Positions 40,730 through 50,424 of a stretch of 64,000 bases of DNA are shown piece by piece; position 1 is the first letter of the stretch; every line of letters begins with the position of its first letter. Below the pieces are notes generated by a model. It ran no database searches. It saw only the letters and a program-made list of their open reading frames with translations, and had not been told where the DNA came from. The stretch comes from Saccharomycopsis crataegensis (Eukaryota; Ascomycota; Saccharomycetes; Ascoideales; Saccharomycopsidaceae), in contig NW_027043820.1 of assembly GCF_037102585.1 (NCBI RefSeq), positions 840,501-904,500 of the forward strand. The letters are read 5' to 3'. Position numbers and translations under genes: made by a program.

Positions 40730-42289
40730 ATGTCATACTTGAATCCGTACTATTCGAGTAAGCCTCGAAATATAAACGTGCCAAAAAGTTTCACAAACAA
40801 CGCTCGGACCCAGATCCATCAGCAATTAAAATTAAAGCACGGCCCGTCACCTTTAGCCATCTCCTCAACCATTAGCAACAGTAATAGTGGGTCATCAAGC
40901 ACAATAAACTTATCTTCCAGTACGAATAACAATAATTCAGTGAACGATGGCACCTTCAATAATAATAGTGATGAAAATTTATTTAGAGTCTCGTCAAATT
41001 CAAGTTTATCATCTACTTCATCTAAAAAAATGAAAATATTAGGAGCTTTCAAATTAAAATCTAAAGTATCAAATGATAATAGCTCAGGCGATTCTGTATC
41101 GTCGACACCATCGATATTCAATAAACTAAAACGACCAAACAAGCATGAGCAAAACAATAATGTCAAGCAAGCAGTAAAAACAACGCCAGCTTATGATAAT
41201 GATGAAGATGTTGAAATGGCCGATATTAGCTCAGATACCCAATCAATACAATCAACAACATCCTCAGCAGCAGAAGGGTCATTAATGACTAACCAGTCCT
41301 CGCTATTCTCAATAATGTCAAATCAGACTTCAACGATAACCAACCCATCTCTATCAACAATTAATTTATCTATCTCTACTCCAATAATAACCTTGGCTGA
41401 AGCATTGCCAACCTCTTTCAAAGACATGTACCCTTCGCAATATTTTGAGCAGTCTTCGCTGGCTAGCCATGATGGTAGACCATTGTTTACTAAACGTCCT
41501 TTGATAGATTGGCAATTGAATGACTTGCGTTCTTTGTTGATTGTTTGCGATTTGAAAATGGAATGGAACCATCAAGTGCCAATCATTTATTCTCCTCCAG
41601 GATTTAGAATTCAATACCTTCCTTTGGATGCCTTGGATGACCAAATTGTAGATGTGTTGGTGAAAAGTGACATGTATATGGAAAGAATCAAGGACCATGA
41701 GTTTCGGTACCAGATTGCCAAAAGAACCGTCGAGGCCTCGAGAGATCGTCACAATTTAGCTGTCATGGAATCATTATCATCCAACAAACTTACTATCAAA
41801 GATCATTTTTTACACAAGTATGAATGGCGGAATTTGATTGAGAACTTCTTGTTGAATTTGGCGATCGAGGCTCAATGTCGTCATGATTTGAAGAAAATCG
41901 TTCTGAGTTTAAAGAAACAGCGCAAGGCAATGATCCAACGCGGCGAAACACCAAAGAAATTTGTTCCGCCACCGCCTTATTCCTCCTCCTCCTCCTCCTC
42001 TTCTGCCTCCAAAAAACCTACGGAATCGTTATTGAAAAAGGCAATTTTGAATGACTATACCATCTATTCTAAGTCACAAGGTCAAGCGCCAACCCTCCCA
42101 ACATCTTCCTTCTCTGGTAGATCATCATCAAATAAGATTTCTCCTTCTGCTGACACTGGCTCTGATAATGGTAGCACTGGTAGCAATGGTTACACGTACG
42201 TTACCAAAGATGAAATCAATTTAATTTGGGGTCAAGTACAAGAAAATGTGTATGGAAGATTGGGTTTGAATTGGAAACCTGATGTATGA
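40730..42289 (+). CDS. STD1: MTH1/STD1 family glucose-sensing corepressor
   Basis: The 519-residue protein is an orthologue of the Mth1/Std1 pair, which holds Rgt1 in its repressing state when glucose is low and is degraded after Snf3/Rgt2 signalling. The conserved core from about 220 reads ALPTSFKDMYP, GRPLFTKRPLIDWQLNDLRS, LLIV, EWRNLIENFLLNLAIEAQCR, SLLKKAIL and YGRLGLNWKPD, closely following S. cerevisiae Mth1. The first 200 residues are Ser/Asn-rich and less conserved. The start is ATG 40730 (MSYLNPYYSS). Two earlier in-frame ATGs (40619, 40625) would add a hydrophobic stretch unlike the family and were not used. One homologue replaces the duplicated pair of post-WGD yeasts; the symbol follows Candida usage. 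Confidence 0.9.
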   Translation: MSYLNPYYSSKPRNINVPKSFTNNARTQIHQQLKLKHGPSPLAISSTISNSNSGSSSTINLSSSTNNNNSVNDGTFNNNSDENLFRVSSNSSLSSTSSKKMKILGAFKLKSKVSNDNSSGDSVSSTPSIFNKLKRPNKHEQNNNVKQAVKTTPAYDNDEDVEMADISSDTQSIQSTTSSAAEGSLMTNQSSLFSIMSNQTSTITNPSLSTINLSISTPIITLAEALPTSFKDMYPSQYFEQSSLASHDGRPLFTKRPLIDWQLNDLRSLLIVCDLKMEWNHQVPIIYSPPGFRIQYLPLDALDDQIVDVLVKSDMYMERIKDHEFRYQIAKRTVEASRDRHNLAVMESLSSNKLTIKDHFLHKYEWRNLIENFLLNLAIEAQCRHDLKKIVLSLKKQRKAMIQRGETPKKFVPPPPYSSSSSSSSASKKPTESLLKKAILNDYTIYSKSQGQAPTLPTSSFSGRSSSNKISPSADTGSDNGSTGSNGYTYVTKDEINLIWGQVQENVYGRLGLNWKPDV

Positions 42290-43105
42290 GTATTTCAAAC
42301 TATACTATCCTATCACTTTGTGTGCTCGTCATTGGACCTGAATAGATAATCTTATACATTAGATTTTTTTCTCTCTATTGACTTGTCAGAGATGAGATAT
42401 TTCACTCTCCTTTTTTCGTTCCACCGTTGGCAAACTAAACACCTTTTCCTCTTTTCACTTTTTAACATCTAGCTTTTTTAATTTTCCACCATCGGCTTTT
42501 TAGTTTTTTTAATTTTGGGATTTATCTGGTTCTTATTTTGGTTGTTTTGGTAATGTTGTATTTTTAGAAGTTTTAACTGTCAATTGTATTATATCTTAAT
42601 CATGGATTCTTGTTTTCTTTTGTAATAATATTTTTTTATCTTGAAGTCATAAATAATTGTTGAAAGTCATAGAAGTATTTTATTTTCTCTTTTGATATTG
42701 TAGGTTGTTTTTCATGGTGATTATGCTGGTTGATGATGAGCTATACCTACCCTGCACCAATGTATGGCCCAGACAAAGTGTTATAGGAAACAAAAAATAT
42801 ATTATTTCAAACAATCTAAAATAACTTTGTATGTTTTGAGCAACAATACAAGTCAGCGTCAACCCTGCATTTTATTAGGTGGTGCACATAATATCTGCAG
42901 GAAGGCTCAACATCAGCCGCCTCAATTCAAAAATTTTTTTGTCACAAACACAAAAAGTGAAGGAAACCCCAGCAGCAACAGAAAATATGATACTATTTCT
43001 TGGTCTTAATTTTCCTGAATTAATCTTTTCTAAAACATTATAAAAACTTTTGGCTATCCCCTATATACAAAATTGAGTAATGATAATAATCATCATCTCC
43101 CCGAG
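42290..43105. other. Intergenic region downstream of MTH1/STD1
   Basis: This is AT-rich 3' flank and the upstream region of the next small gene. T-rich tracts lie at about 42475-42520. No gene or clear site was recognised. Confidence 0.5.
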
Positions 43106-43513
43106 ATGTTGTTTTTTGAAAACCACTCCATCAATTCTCATTCCTTCACTCCTGAATCCGAACCGTATCTTCCTAGCTATCCCGAGGCAGCAAGAACATC
43201 ACCTCCACGATACTCTAGGGCCATTCTTCCGCAAGAAGATTCAGTATGTCTTCTTCCACCAGCGTACGCAAGAATCACTAGCCATGATGCTCAATACAAG
43301 GATGGTGATGACGAGCTACCACATCGCAACACTGCAGCATGGGCGTTAATATGTGGACTAGTGATACTAATTACACTTGGTGTGATCTTTGCCACGATAT
43401 CTTTCTTAATAGGAAGACAAGAAACAGTGCCAGATTCCATAGGCGCCGTGTATTACATTCTCATGGGTACTGCGTTTTCAATCCTTCTTTTTGTTACTGT
43501 TGCTATGGTTTAG
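43106..43513 (+). CDS. Small two-helix membrane protein with two PPxY motifs
   Basis: The 135-residue protein has a Pro/Ser/Tyr-rich N-terminal part and two hydrophobic helices at about 78-102 and 113-134. The N-terminal part carries PPRY (33-36) and PPAY (51-54), both fitting the PPxY motif bound by WW domains of Rsp5/NEDD4-type ubiquitin ligases. This is the layout of small membrane Rsp5 adaptors, but I recognise no orthologue. The first in-frame ATG is 43106 (MLFFENHSIN). The frame is open 11 codons further upstream from a TTG, and an out-of-frame ATG lies at 43080, so the start is uncertain. The next gene has a similar helix arrangement. Confidence 0.55.
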   Translation: MLFFENHSINSHSFTPESEPYLPSYPEAARTSPPRYSRAILPQEDSVCLLPPAYARITSHDAQYKDGDDELPHRNTAAWALICGLVILITLGVIFATISFLIGRQETVPDSIGAVYYILMGTAFSILLFVTVAMV

Positions 43514-43784
43514 GAAGTTTGCTTGTCACTACTTTCCATTCTATTTAAATAGCAAGGTTAGATCTTCATCTGCTGGATAACATTTTGGTGTAGCAATGGC
43601 AAAGATCCAAATCTATGAAATAGCTACTTTCCTTAGTTTTGCTTTTGCTTTTTTCCGTTTTTCCTGTGGCCTTTGTATTTAGCTATAAATTAAGATAGAT
43701 CTTACATTTTTCACTTTCATTTCTTTCTTTCTTCTTCTTTTTAAAAATTAATCCCATTATATTTCTTTTTCAGCTATATTCATA

Positions 43785-44315
43785 ATGTTATACTTTATTA
43801 ACTCAGTCGTTTTCGAAGAAGAAGATTTCCCTGAGCATCCTACTACTGCAATGATGATCTCACCAAAATACATTGATAATGAGAAAAAAGAACTTCTACT
43901 GTTAGGAAAACCTATCGCTGAAGAATGCCATCCAAAAACTATCTACCGAGATATTTTACTTGATAACGAACCCCCAGAGCAACTATGCTATAAAGTGGAA
44001 GAACCAAAGAACTTGAATATCGTGTACTGCAAGTGCAACAAATATCCAATTGTTCATGCACGTCGTCCATATAATCCTTATCGTCCTAGATTCATGGATA
44101 AGCATAATGAAGTGTTTGTAGTGCTACTATCGGTTTTTCTGATATTCTTAGTGATGTTCATTTGCATGCTTGTATTGTCTCTTGTCGTCGAGACTACCAA
44201 TGATGATCAACGGTTCATTATTGTTTCTTCTGTTGGATTTTCCGTCAGCTTGGTTGGGGTGATTGTCACTTGCCTCGTTGGCTATTGTGTCAGATTCAAG
44301 TCTGAATTTGATTAA
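43785..44315 (+). CDS. Small two-helix membrane protein, uncharacterised
   Basis: The 176-residue protein has a polar N-terminal region of about 105 residues and two hydrophobic helices at about 109-135 and 144-168, ending in a short charged tail. The N-terminal part has acidic EEEDFPEHP, a CKCNKYP cluster and basic-proline RRPYNPYRPRF just before the membrane. The layout (long N-terminal part, two C-terminal helices with a short polar loop) mirrors the gene 270 bases upstream, suggesting a tandem pair, although sequence identity is low. No PPxY motif is present here. The start is ATG 43785, 12 bases after a CTTTTTCAG that could be an acceptor site, but no branch point was seen. The function is unknown. 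Confidence 0.55.
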   Translation: MLYFINSVVFEEEDFPEHPTTAMMISPKYIDNEKKELLLLGKPIAEECHPKTIYRDILLDNEPPEQLCYKVEEPKNLNIVYCKCNKYPIVHARRPYNPYRPRFMDKHNEVFVVLLSVFLIFLVMFICMLVLSLVVETTNDDQRFIIVSSVGFSVSLVGVIVTCLVGYCVRFKSEFD

Positions 44316-45008
44316 TGGTTTTATTATTATTATTAATGATTTAGTTTGACAGTTTTACTATTATGAATAATTTAGTTTCACTGCAAGTTTGCCAAATAGA
44401 ATGAATTCATTAGCTTCTTTTGGCTGTTGTCTCTTGGTCTAGTACTTGTTATTTAAGCATTATTTCATCTCATTTTGTATAGAAGAACGATGATATTTAA
44501 ATAGAATATTCACTTCACTATTGATTTATAATAAATTAAAGAACTTGATTGATCAACGTATCTAATCAGCAGCTCAAAAAAATATACCGAGTGGAAAAGA
44601 AAGGAAAAGAAAAGAAGAGAAACGGAAGTGAAAAAGGAATCCTGCTGGCAAAATGAGGGATAAGGAGACGAGAAAAAGATATTATAACAGGGAATACGAC
44701 CACTTGAGCGCACTAAACAAAAATAAATAATTAATATGCAATTTACAACATAAAACAAAAAATAATAATAATAAAAAGAGAGGCAAAAAAGAAATACAAC
44801 AACAACTGAATAGAAAAGATGATTAGTTTAAAATATCACCAACACGAAACAAAAGGAGAAGAAATTGTTTTGTACTTCTTTAAATAAGATCCGTCCATTG
44901 GATCTTACCAATAACTTGAAAATAAAAAAGTAAAATAAAAAAATAAACAGCTGTATTATTAAATCATTCTTATGTTTTCTTTTAAACAGATTGTGTATGT
45001 ACATTCAC
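44316..45008. other. Intergenic region between small membrane protein and ENT3
   Basis: This is the convergent 3' flank of both genes. It is A-rich on the plus strand, with no ATG-started frame of credible composition. Nothing else was recognised. Confidence 0.5.
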
Positions 45009-46358
45009 TCAAAAAGATAATAAGTCTAAATCGTTCGAGTTCGAGTTCGAGTTAGTTGGTTGTGAAGAAGAAGTTGCTGGGACGCTGGATGTTAAATCAC
45101 CAAACAAATCATCGTTATTATTGTTATTGTTAGTGGTGGCAGTGGCTTGTCTTGGTTTGAAACTGGCATTATTAGATTTAGCAGAAGAGAACAACGAGCT
45201 GAAGGCATCAGGTTTGGCGGCAACAGAATTGATGGCAGCACTTGGTTGGTTATAAGATGGGGTGATATTATTGGTGGTGGCAGTGGTAGTTTGACTAAAG
45301 TTGTAACTGGAAGCGAGGATGGAAGAGGAAGAGGCAGGTTGGGATTGAGTAGGAGTATTCATTGATAAACCAGCCAAGAGATCGAATTGTGAAGACGGAG
45401 CTGGTGCTGGTGTGGCACTAGTAGATGGGGCAGCACTTTGGAAATCATCGAAATCATCATCATCATCATCGACATTAGAAGCGGCGATAGTAGTAGTTTG
45501 GGTGATAATAGTAGGAGCGGTAGCAGCTGGCTCATCATCATCATCAAAGGAGAATAAATCTTGAGCGACTTGAGGTTGTGGTGCAGCAGGAGCAGCACTA
45601 GCTGAAGTACCATTGGCTCTTCTTTGGGATCTTCTAGCAGTCTTTCTGGTGATTGGAGGAGCAGCGGTGCTTCCAGTATCGTATTCTTCGAAATCGCTTC
45701 TGCTTCCACCAGTAGGTCTTTGTTCTTCGTATCTAGCACCATAGACCCCACCATCACCATAAACCATATCAGCGGCACCACCAAAGCTTGGGGTGGAAGA
45801 GAAATCAGACCCGTATTGAGAAGCAGCAGAAGGAGCACCACCAGCAACCCCTCCGAATTTTTTGGCGTTTTCACGGGCTTTTTTACGTTCTGATCTAATT
45901 TTATTATCATCATTGAGCAACGCAATCAATAACTTGGCACGATTACGGATATTTACCCCTTGGTCTCTACCTTGTGAATCAATGTACTGGAAGGATTTGA
46001 GCATGGAAATAAGACTCATGTTAGATCTGGCGTCGTCGACAAATCTTTCGGACCCGTGTTTGACGATATATTCCAAAAGGATCAACGCTTTGTAAATCTG
46101 ACGCCATTCGTTGGCAGCCTTTTCAGTGAATCTTCTGAAAATCATCCCAACAATTTCTTCTCTGTCACGGTAATTGTAGGTCCCATCGGCGATTTCTTGC
46201 ATTTTGCGGGACGGAGTTCCCCAAGGTTCGTTATTGGTGGCTTCACGAACTTTTGCTTCCATGTCCGAGTAGTTGAGCACCACGTTCTGGGCCTTCCGCA
46301 CCTGCTTCTTGACCTCATAGAGGCTGACGTTCTTCATTCCTTCCTTGATCAAGTCCAT
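45009..46358 (-). CDS. ENT3: ENT3, epsin-like clathrin adaptor with ENTH domain
   Basis: The 449-residue protein is an Ent3 orthologue, a clathrin adaptor at the trans-Golgi/endosome that works with GGA and AP-1 and binds SNARE cargo. The ENTH domain (about 10-150) contains KAQNVVLNYSDMEAKVREAT, NNEPWG, YNYRDREEIVGMIFRRFTEK and RNRAKLLIALLNDD, close to Ent3 rather than Ent1/2. After it come a low-complexity Ala/Ser/Thr/Gln region, acidic DDDDDFDDFQSA-type stretches that resemble gamma-ear binding motifs, and LDLLSF at the end, a clathrin-box-like peptide. The start is ATG 46358 (MDLIKEGMKNVSLYEVKK), giving the same offset to the ENTH core as in yeast. An in-frame ATG at 46439 would add 27 hydrophobic residues and is less likely. 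Confidence 0.9.
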   Translation of the reverse strand: MDLIKEGMKNVSLYEVKKQVRKAQNVVLNYSDMEAKVREATNNEPWGTPSRKMQEIADGTYNYRDREEIVGMIFRRFTEKAANEWRQIYKALILLEYIVKHGSERFVDDARSNMSLISMLKSFQYIDSQGRDQGVNIRNRAKLLIALLNDDNKIRSERKKARENAKKFGGVAGGAPSAASQYGSDFSSTPSFGGAADMVYGDGGVYGARYEEQRPTGGSRSDFEEYDTGSTAAPPITRKTARRSQRRANGTSASAAPAAPQPQVAQDLFSFDDDDEPAATAPTIITQTTTIAASNVDDDDDDFDDFQSAAPSTSATPAPAPSSQFDLLAGLSMNTPTQSQPASSSSILASSYNFSQTTTATTNNITPSYNQPSAAINSVAAKPDAFSSLFSSAKSNNASFKPRQATATTNNNNNNDDLFGDLTSSVPATSSSQPTNSNSNSNDLDLLSF

Positions 46359-46755
46359 ATCGGATGGTTTATGTATTAATAAAATAAATATCACAAAGTG
46401 ATGTGTATAGTAACCATTGTAATAGACGCAGATTTTCATTCAATTTCCCTGAGAAAACTTCCAGGCTGTTGTTATCCGTAGTCACGTGTGTGAGACTTCT
46501 CTCTCTCCACTTTCTGGTGGTGTTGATTTATATCATTGAAGGACGGTTACTAGATAAATAATATGAATATATATATGTATTTGTGCATATAATTATATTT
46601 ACGATTATGATTCCAAATGTAATTCCAAAATGGTCAGTTATCAGGAATTCTCCGTTGTTATTGCCACCAGATTGTGGTCATTGTTGTTATAGTGACTCCC
46701 CATCTTTTATTGTTTTTTCCTCTAAAGCGAAAGCAATGATATAATATATATATAC

Positions 46756-46804
<49 letters not shown>

Positions 46805-46868
46805 TCAGCAATATGCCACCATATTTTACTTCCCTTCTCTTAGATAGCTGTAATATAATAATAATATA
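46359..46868. promoter_or_regulatory. Divergent promoter region ENT3 / PXP18-like
   Basis: GTCACGTG at 46491-46498 is an exact Cbf1/E-box match. A long (AT)n tract with CATA interruptions (about 46739-46801) lies 70 bases upstream of the PXP18-like start and may act as its TATA region. Confidence 0.5.
46739..46801. repeat. (AT)n microsatellite
   Basis: About 60 bases of alternating AT with two C interruptions, just upstream of the PXP18-like gene. Confidence 0.85.
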
Positions 46869-47255
46869 ATGTCCATCAAAGTGCAAGGGTTCAAGTCCTC
46901 CGACCTCCTCGATCAGGTCAACTCACAGCTCACCAACGACCAAGGGTTCCGTAAAAATGCCATTCACACCGTTGGGGCTGCTATTGTCTTCAACGTCAAG
47001 AACAAGAATGGCCAACACCAGGCCTGGGTGTTAGATCTCAAGGATTCTGGGAAAATCTCCAGGATTGACCCCACCGACGTCAAGAAATATGACGCCCAGA
47101 TCATCACCAGCGACGCGAACTTAAAGAAATTGATTGCGGGAAAGGCCAGTGCACAAGCATTGTTCATGTCTGGCAGACTCAAACTTAGGGGAGACGTTGC
47201 CAAAGCTGCTAGTGTCGAATCAATATTCAAGCAAAAAGTCAAGGCTAAGTTGTGA
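46869..47255 (+). CDS. Peroxisomal SCP2-domain lipid-transfer protein (PXP18-like)
   Basis: The 128-residue protein is a single SCP2 sterol-carrier domain, similar in length and layout to PXP-18 of Candida tropicalis, a non-specific lipid-transfer protein of peroxisomes. Matching segments are MSIKVQGFKSSDLL at the start, AAIVFNVKNKNGQHQAWVLD, the acidic middle, and KASAQALFMSGRLKLRGDVA. It ends in Ala-Lys-Leu, a good PTS1 peroxisome-import signal. It probably binds fatty acyl-CoA or lipids during beta-oxidation. S. cerevisiae has no close stand-alone copy. The start is ATG 46869. It is convergent with VPS24. Confidence 0.9.
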   Translation: MSIKVQGFKSSDLLDQVNSQLTNDQGFRKNAIHTVGAAIVFNVKNKNGQHQAWVLDLKDSGKISRIDPTDVKKYDAQIITSDANLKKLIAGKASAQALFMSGRLKLRGDVAKAASVESIFKQKVKAKL

Positions 47256-47471
47256 TTTTCTTATAGTTAACTTCTTCTCTTACCAAAGAATCACTAGTGT
47301 GTTATGTTATAGAATGTCCTCCCCTCTCGCAAATTCATTTCTAATTTATTACGCAAATACTTTGTACCCATCAGAAATCAACATGAATGATAGAATTCTA
47401 TAACAATGAAAACAATAAGTAAAACAACAAGAATTGTATAATAAACATTAAAAATAATAACAAGAAGAACC

Positions 47472-48236
47472 TCATTCCTGTAATGCTCTTAGTCTTTCTC
47501 TCATTTCATCTAACGCATCATCACCATCCATTCCTTCCGCCACCATCTCGTCATGCTTTTCAGCATCCTCTTGCAACCCTGTGTCCAAACCACCTTCTGG
47601 CACATTACCAATCTCACCCAATTTAACATTGGTAACATCAGCAATCACTTTGTTAATCTCTTCTTCGGCCTCTTCTTCAAACTCGTCGTCCATTTCCGCA
47701 AACCCATCTACCGTGTCTTCAATCATCTCATTGATGATCCCGCTCTTCATCAATTCCTGTTGTAACTGATTCATGGTTCCCGTGAGTTCTGGAAGACGTA
47801 CTAAAGTATTCACTTCCTTCATGATCCCTGTAGTACTACTTATCTTGCCTTGGAGTTTCAACATCGTGAATGATTCGTTGATTTGCATCCCTATGGAATC
47901 CAAATGAGCTTTTGATGTCACAAGTCGAGACTTTTGCTTTTTGATATTGATTAGCTCTTTGGCGTATAATTTAGCAGACTTCACATCATTTTTCTTCACA
48001 GACTGTTTGATCAACAGCTCTGTCTTCTTGATTAAAGGGTTGAGACCGTTGATGCTACGATCTAGTTGGTTCTTATTTTTCCGTAAAAGAGAATTACATT
48101 TTCTCATCTATACTGATGTCAGTAAACCAGTCCGCAGCTCAAATGAACAAAAAGAACAAACAAACAGATAAGGGCATTTCAAACATACCTGTTCTTTCGG
48201 GTCTGGTCCCCATATCTTCTTTTTAATAAAATCCAT
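47472..48236 (-). CDS. VPS24: VPS24, ESCRT-III subunit (CHMP3), two exons
   Basis: Exon 1 (48189-48236) encodes MDFIKKKIWGPDPKEQ. Exon 2 (47472-48107) continues MRKCNSLLRKNKNQLDRS to the end, 227 residues in all, co-linear with yeast Vps24. The intron (48108-48188, 81 bases, minus strand) has donor GTATGT, branch point TACTGAC (48118-48124) and acceptor TAG, in phase 0. The N-terminal half is basic and helical, with KKNDVKSAKLYAKELINIKK and VNTLVRLPELTGTMNQLQQE. The C-terminal part is acidic and ends EMRERLRALQE, the MIT-interacting motif that recruits Vps4. Vps24 caps and remodels ESCRT-III filaments on endosomes. Confidence 0.95.
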
Positions 48237-48540
48237 TCTTTTATGATTATTGATTGATTGATTTATTTATTTATTCTTAATAAACCAACACCATTAACCA
48301 GCGCTTATCGGTTTGTTTGGGCGAAAAAAAAAAGGAAAACTCATCGCCGCACGCTCATAACTGTGAAGATTCTCGACTTCCAAAATGACGGTCAACAACA
48401 ACACCAGTGGGGGTTTTTTGTCTTAGTTTTTACCATTTTCATAGTAACAGTGGGTTTTAAATATTTTTATAACCGAATATTAAACATCAATATATTAAAT
48501 TCTATGAGAAAACCATAAATAAGTTTTTTTTTTTTATGTT
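48237..48540. other. Short intergenic region, VPS24 upstream flank
   Basis: The VPS24 promoter (minus strand) and the 3' flank of the NUDIX gene. No specific site was recognised. Confidence 0.4.
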
Positions 48541-49182
48541 CTATTTCTTCAATAGCCCATCTTTTACAAACCGCACTTCACTAACTACATTTAAATCACT
48601 GAAATAAGCCTTGAATAAACTATTTTCATCAGCTTCGCCGCTCAACACCCATGGTAATGCCAACTTCACATTCTTCACAATCCCCAAGTTCTCATCATCC
48701 AATATCCAATCGACATTCTTCCAATCGAGGATTCCTTCATCAAACAGTTTGGGGGTACTGATATACTTTTCCCTATCCTCAGGTCTCACTGTACCGACAA
48801 ATATGTACATCCCTCGGACATCTTCCTCATTGACCTCGCTCTCATCTTTCAATTCTACTTTTTCTTTGCCTTGGTAGCGAAACATCATATACCATTCCAT
48901 GATACCACAGCATCGAAGATCGGTGATCTGTGTTTCAGGATATGGCAACCCTGACTCTTCACGAATTTCCCTCTGGGCACCAATTAATGGGGTGGAGTCA
49001 CGGTGTGACTCAAGTTTCCCTCCAATACCGTTCCAATTGCCCATCCATGGTTTTTTCTGACGATTCAAAAGAAGAACTTGTTTCGAGGTAGCATCAGTTG
49101 GATCTGATGATATGAGCAAGCAATTTGTATATGGATATTTAGAGTAATATTGCGTTGAGTTGTGGATTGTAGAGTGGGTCAT
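48541..49182 (-). CDS. NUDIX hydrolase, MTH1/NUDT-like (nucleotide sanitising)
   Basis: The 213-residue protein contains a NUDIX box: GGKLESHRDSTPLIGAQREI followed by REESGL, with the catalytic REIREESG core intact. Before it, VLLLNRQKKPWMGNWNGIGG is typical of the oxidised-purine nucleoside triphosphatase subfamily (NUDT1-like), which removes 8-oxo-dGTP and related nucleotides. The C-terminal half contains FDEGILDWKNVDWILDDE, also seen in that group. Exact substrate is not settled. The start is ATG 49182 (MTHSTIHNS); the longer frame begins at TTG. Paired ACGCGT boxes 210-240 bases upstream would fit G1/S expression. These boxes could alternatively serve SYS1. Confidence 0.8.
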   Translation of the reverse strand: MTHSTIHNSTQYYSKYPYTNCLLISSDPTDATSKQVLLLNRQKKPWMGNWNGIGGKLESHRDSTPLIGAQREIREESGLPYPETQITDLRCCGIMEWYMMFRYQGKEKVELKDESEVNEEDVRGMYIFVGTVRPEDREKYISTPKLFDEGILDWKNVDWILDDENLGIVKNVKLALPWVLSGEADENSLFKAYFSDLNVVSEVRFVKDGLLKK

Positions 49183-49391
49183 ATTTTGCGGGAACTGTCG
49201 GAGATAACGAGTAACGATCTTTTGTAGCGAGGTTTTTTTTTTTTCCAAATTGAGAAGTTCGCACTAGAAGCTATTAAGATAGAAAAGTTAAATTAATAGA
49301 ATCTATTTTTAATATAATAAAGATGAATAAGAAGAACACAGTTTCTTTTTTCTTTCCTTCATTTTATAATTTTTTTTTTTTTTTTTAAATG

Positions 49392-49423
49392 ACGCGTGGA
49401 AATTCTTAAAGCCGACGACGCGT
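49392..49423. promoter_or_regulatory. Paired ACGCGT (MCB-type) boxes, NUDIX / SYS1 divergent promoter
   Basis: ACGCGT at 49392-49397 and 49418-49423, starts 26 bases apart, lie in the 654-base divergent gap 49183-49836. A 67-codon ATG frame at 49569-49772 (MFSCTTTSC) is upstream of SYS1 and is not recognised; it may be chance or a leader ORF. Confidence 0.45.
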
Positions 49424-49836
49424 ATGCCTACCCTTTTTCCTTAAATTTACTTATCTCTACGAATATATAAACTAAAAAGATATAGTTATTGTTGTTCTTT
49501 CATGAATATATAACTTATCACATCACTGCAGCTTATCACTTCTCAAGATCTCTTCATAAATCAACGATATGTTCTCTTGCACTACAACGTCATGTATTAT
49601 TGATCGACCATTCCCGGGTAAGAAAAATCCCATCATAGATCAAAAAAAAAAGTGCCAAATAATTGTAAGTAGTGGTCGGTCATTATGGAACATAATAGAT
49701 GGTGAATTATTATATCATCCGATGAATTGCAGTGCTGGGATCACCAATACTATTATAATTCATTCCCATTAAACATATATTCATATACAACATAGCCTCT
49801 TACCGTTCTCAATTTATTACAAGTTCTACATTCAAT

Positions 49837-50424
49837 ATGCAAAGAGGTTACATGAAGATCTCTTCAAACGTCATGAATCTGGAACTTTTCAAAGACACCT
49901 TGTCGCCATCTCGAATCTTTGCCCAGATTGTGCTCCTTCAATGCACCTACTACATAATTGCCACTTTACTTTTTTCATTCACAGCGTCGCTTTTCGGGTA
50001 CCAATTCACATTCAACTGGGTGTTCTCGTGGCAGCTTGTTGATATTTCCAACACTTTGGGGCTTGTCCTTTTCTTTCTATGGTTGCTCGATACTTTACTT
50101 TGTGTGCTCTTCATGACAATTATTGTTGGGCGCTCTAAATTAGCCTGGGACTTCGCGCTTACTGTCCATATGATTAACTTGTTTGTGGTATGGTTATACT
50201 CGAAAGAATTCCCAAGTAGCTTTTGGTGGTGGGTATTACAGATAACCAGTTCAGGAATCTTGGTATTTTTGGGAACTTATACCACAAGATGGAGAGAATT
50301 AAGACAAACGTTCTTTGATGGGTTGGTTGACAGCGAATTGGCCAGTAACCAAAGGTCGTCCCGAACTGACGATATTGAAATGCAAGCAATGGAGAACCAC
50401 CATAATGAAGAAACCACTAATTAA
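49837..50424 (+). CDS. SYS1: SYS1, Golgi membrane receptor for Arl3
   Basis: The 195-residue protein is Sys1, a four-helix Golgi protein that recruits the N-acetylated GTPase Arl3 (ARFRP1) and through it Arl1 and GRIP golgins. Family-specific segments are clear: FNWVFSWQLVDISNTLGLVL, FFLWLLDTLLCVLFMTIIVG, RSKLAWDFALTVHMINLFVVW and TRWRELRQTFFDGLVD. The C-terminal about 30 residues are polar. ATG 49837 is the first in frame. The S. cerevisiae protein starts nearer Met6 or Met13 (49852, 49873), so the first few residues are uncertain. MAK10/NatC, which acetylates Arl3 in yeast, is also in this window at 60.7 kb. Confidence 0.95.
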   Translation: MQRGYMKISSNVMNLELFKDTLSPSRIFAQIVLLQCTYYIIATLLFSFTASLFGYQFTFNWVFSWQLVDISNTLGLVLFFLWLLDTLLCVLFMTIIVGRSKLAWDFALTVHMINLFVVWLYSKEFPSSFWWWVLQITSSGILVFLGTYTTRWRELRQTFFDGLVDSELASNQRSSRTDDIEMQAMENHHNEETTN

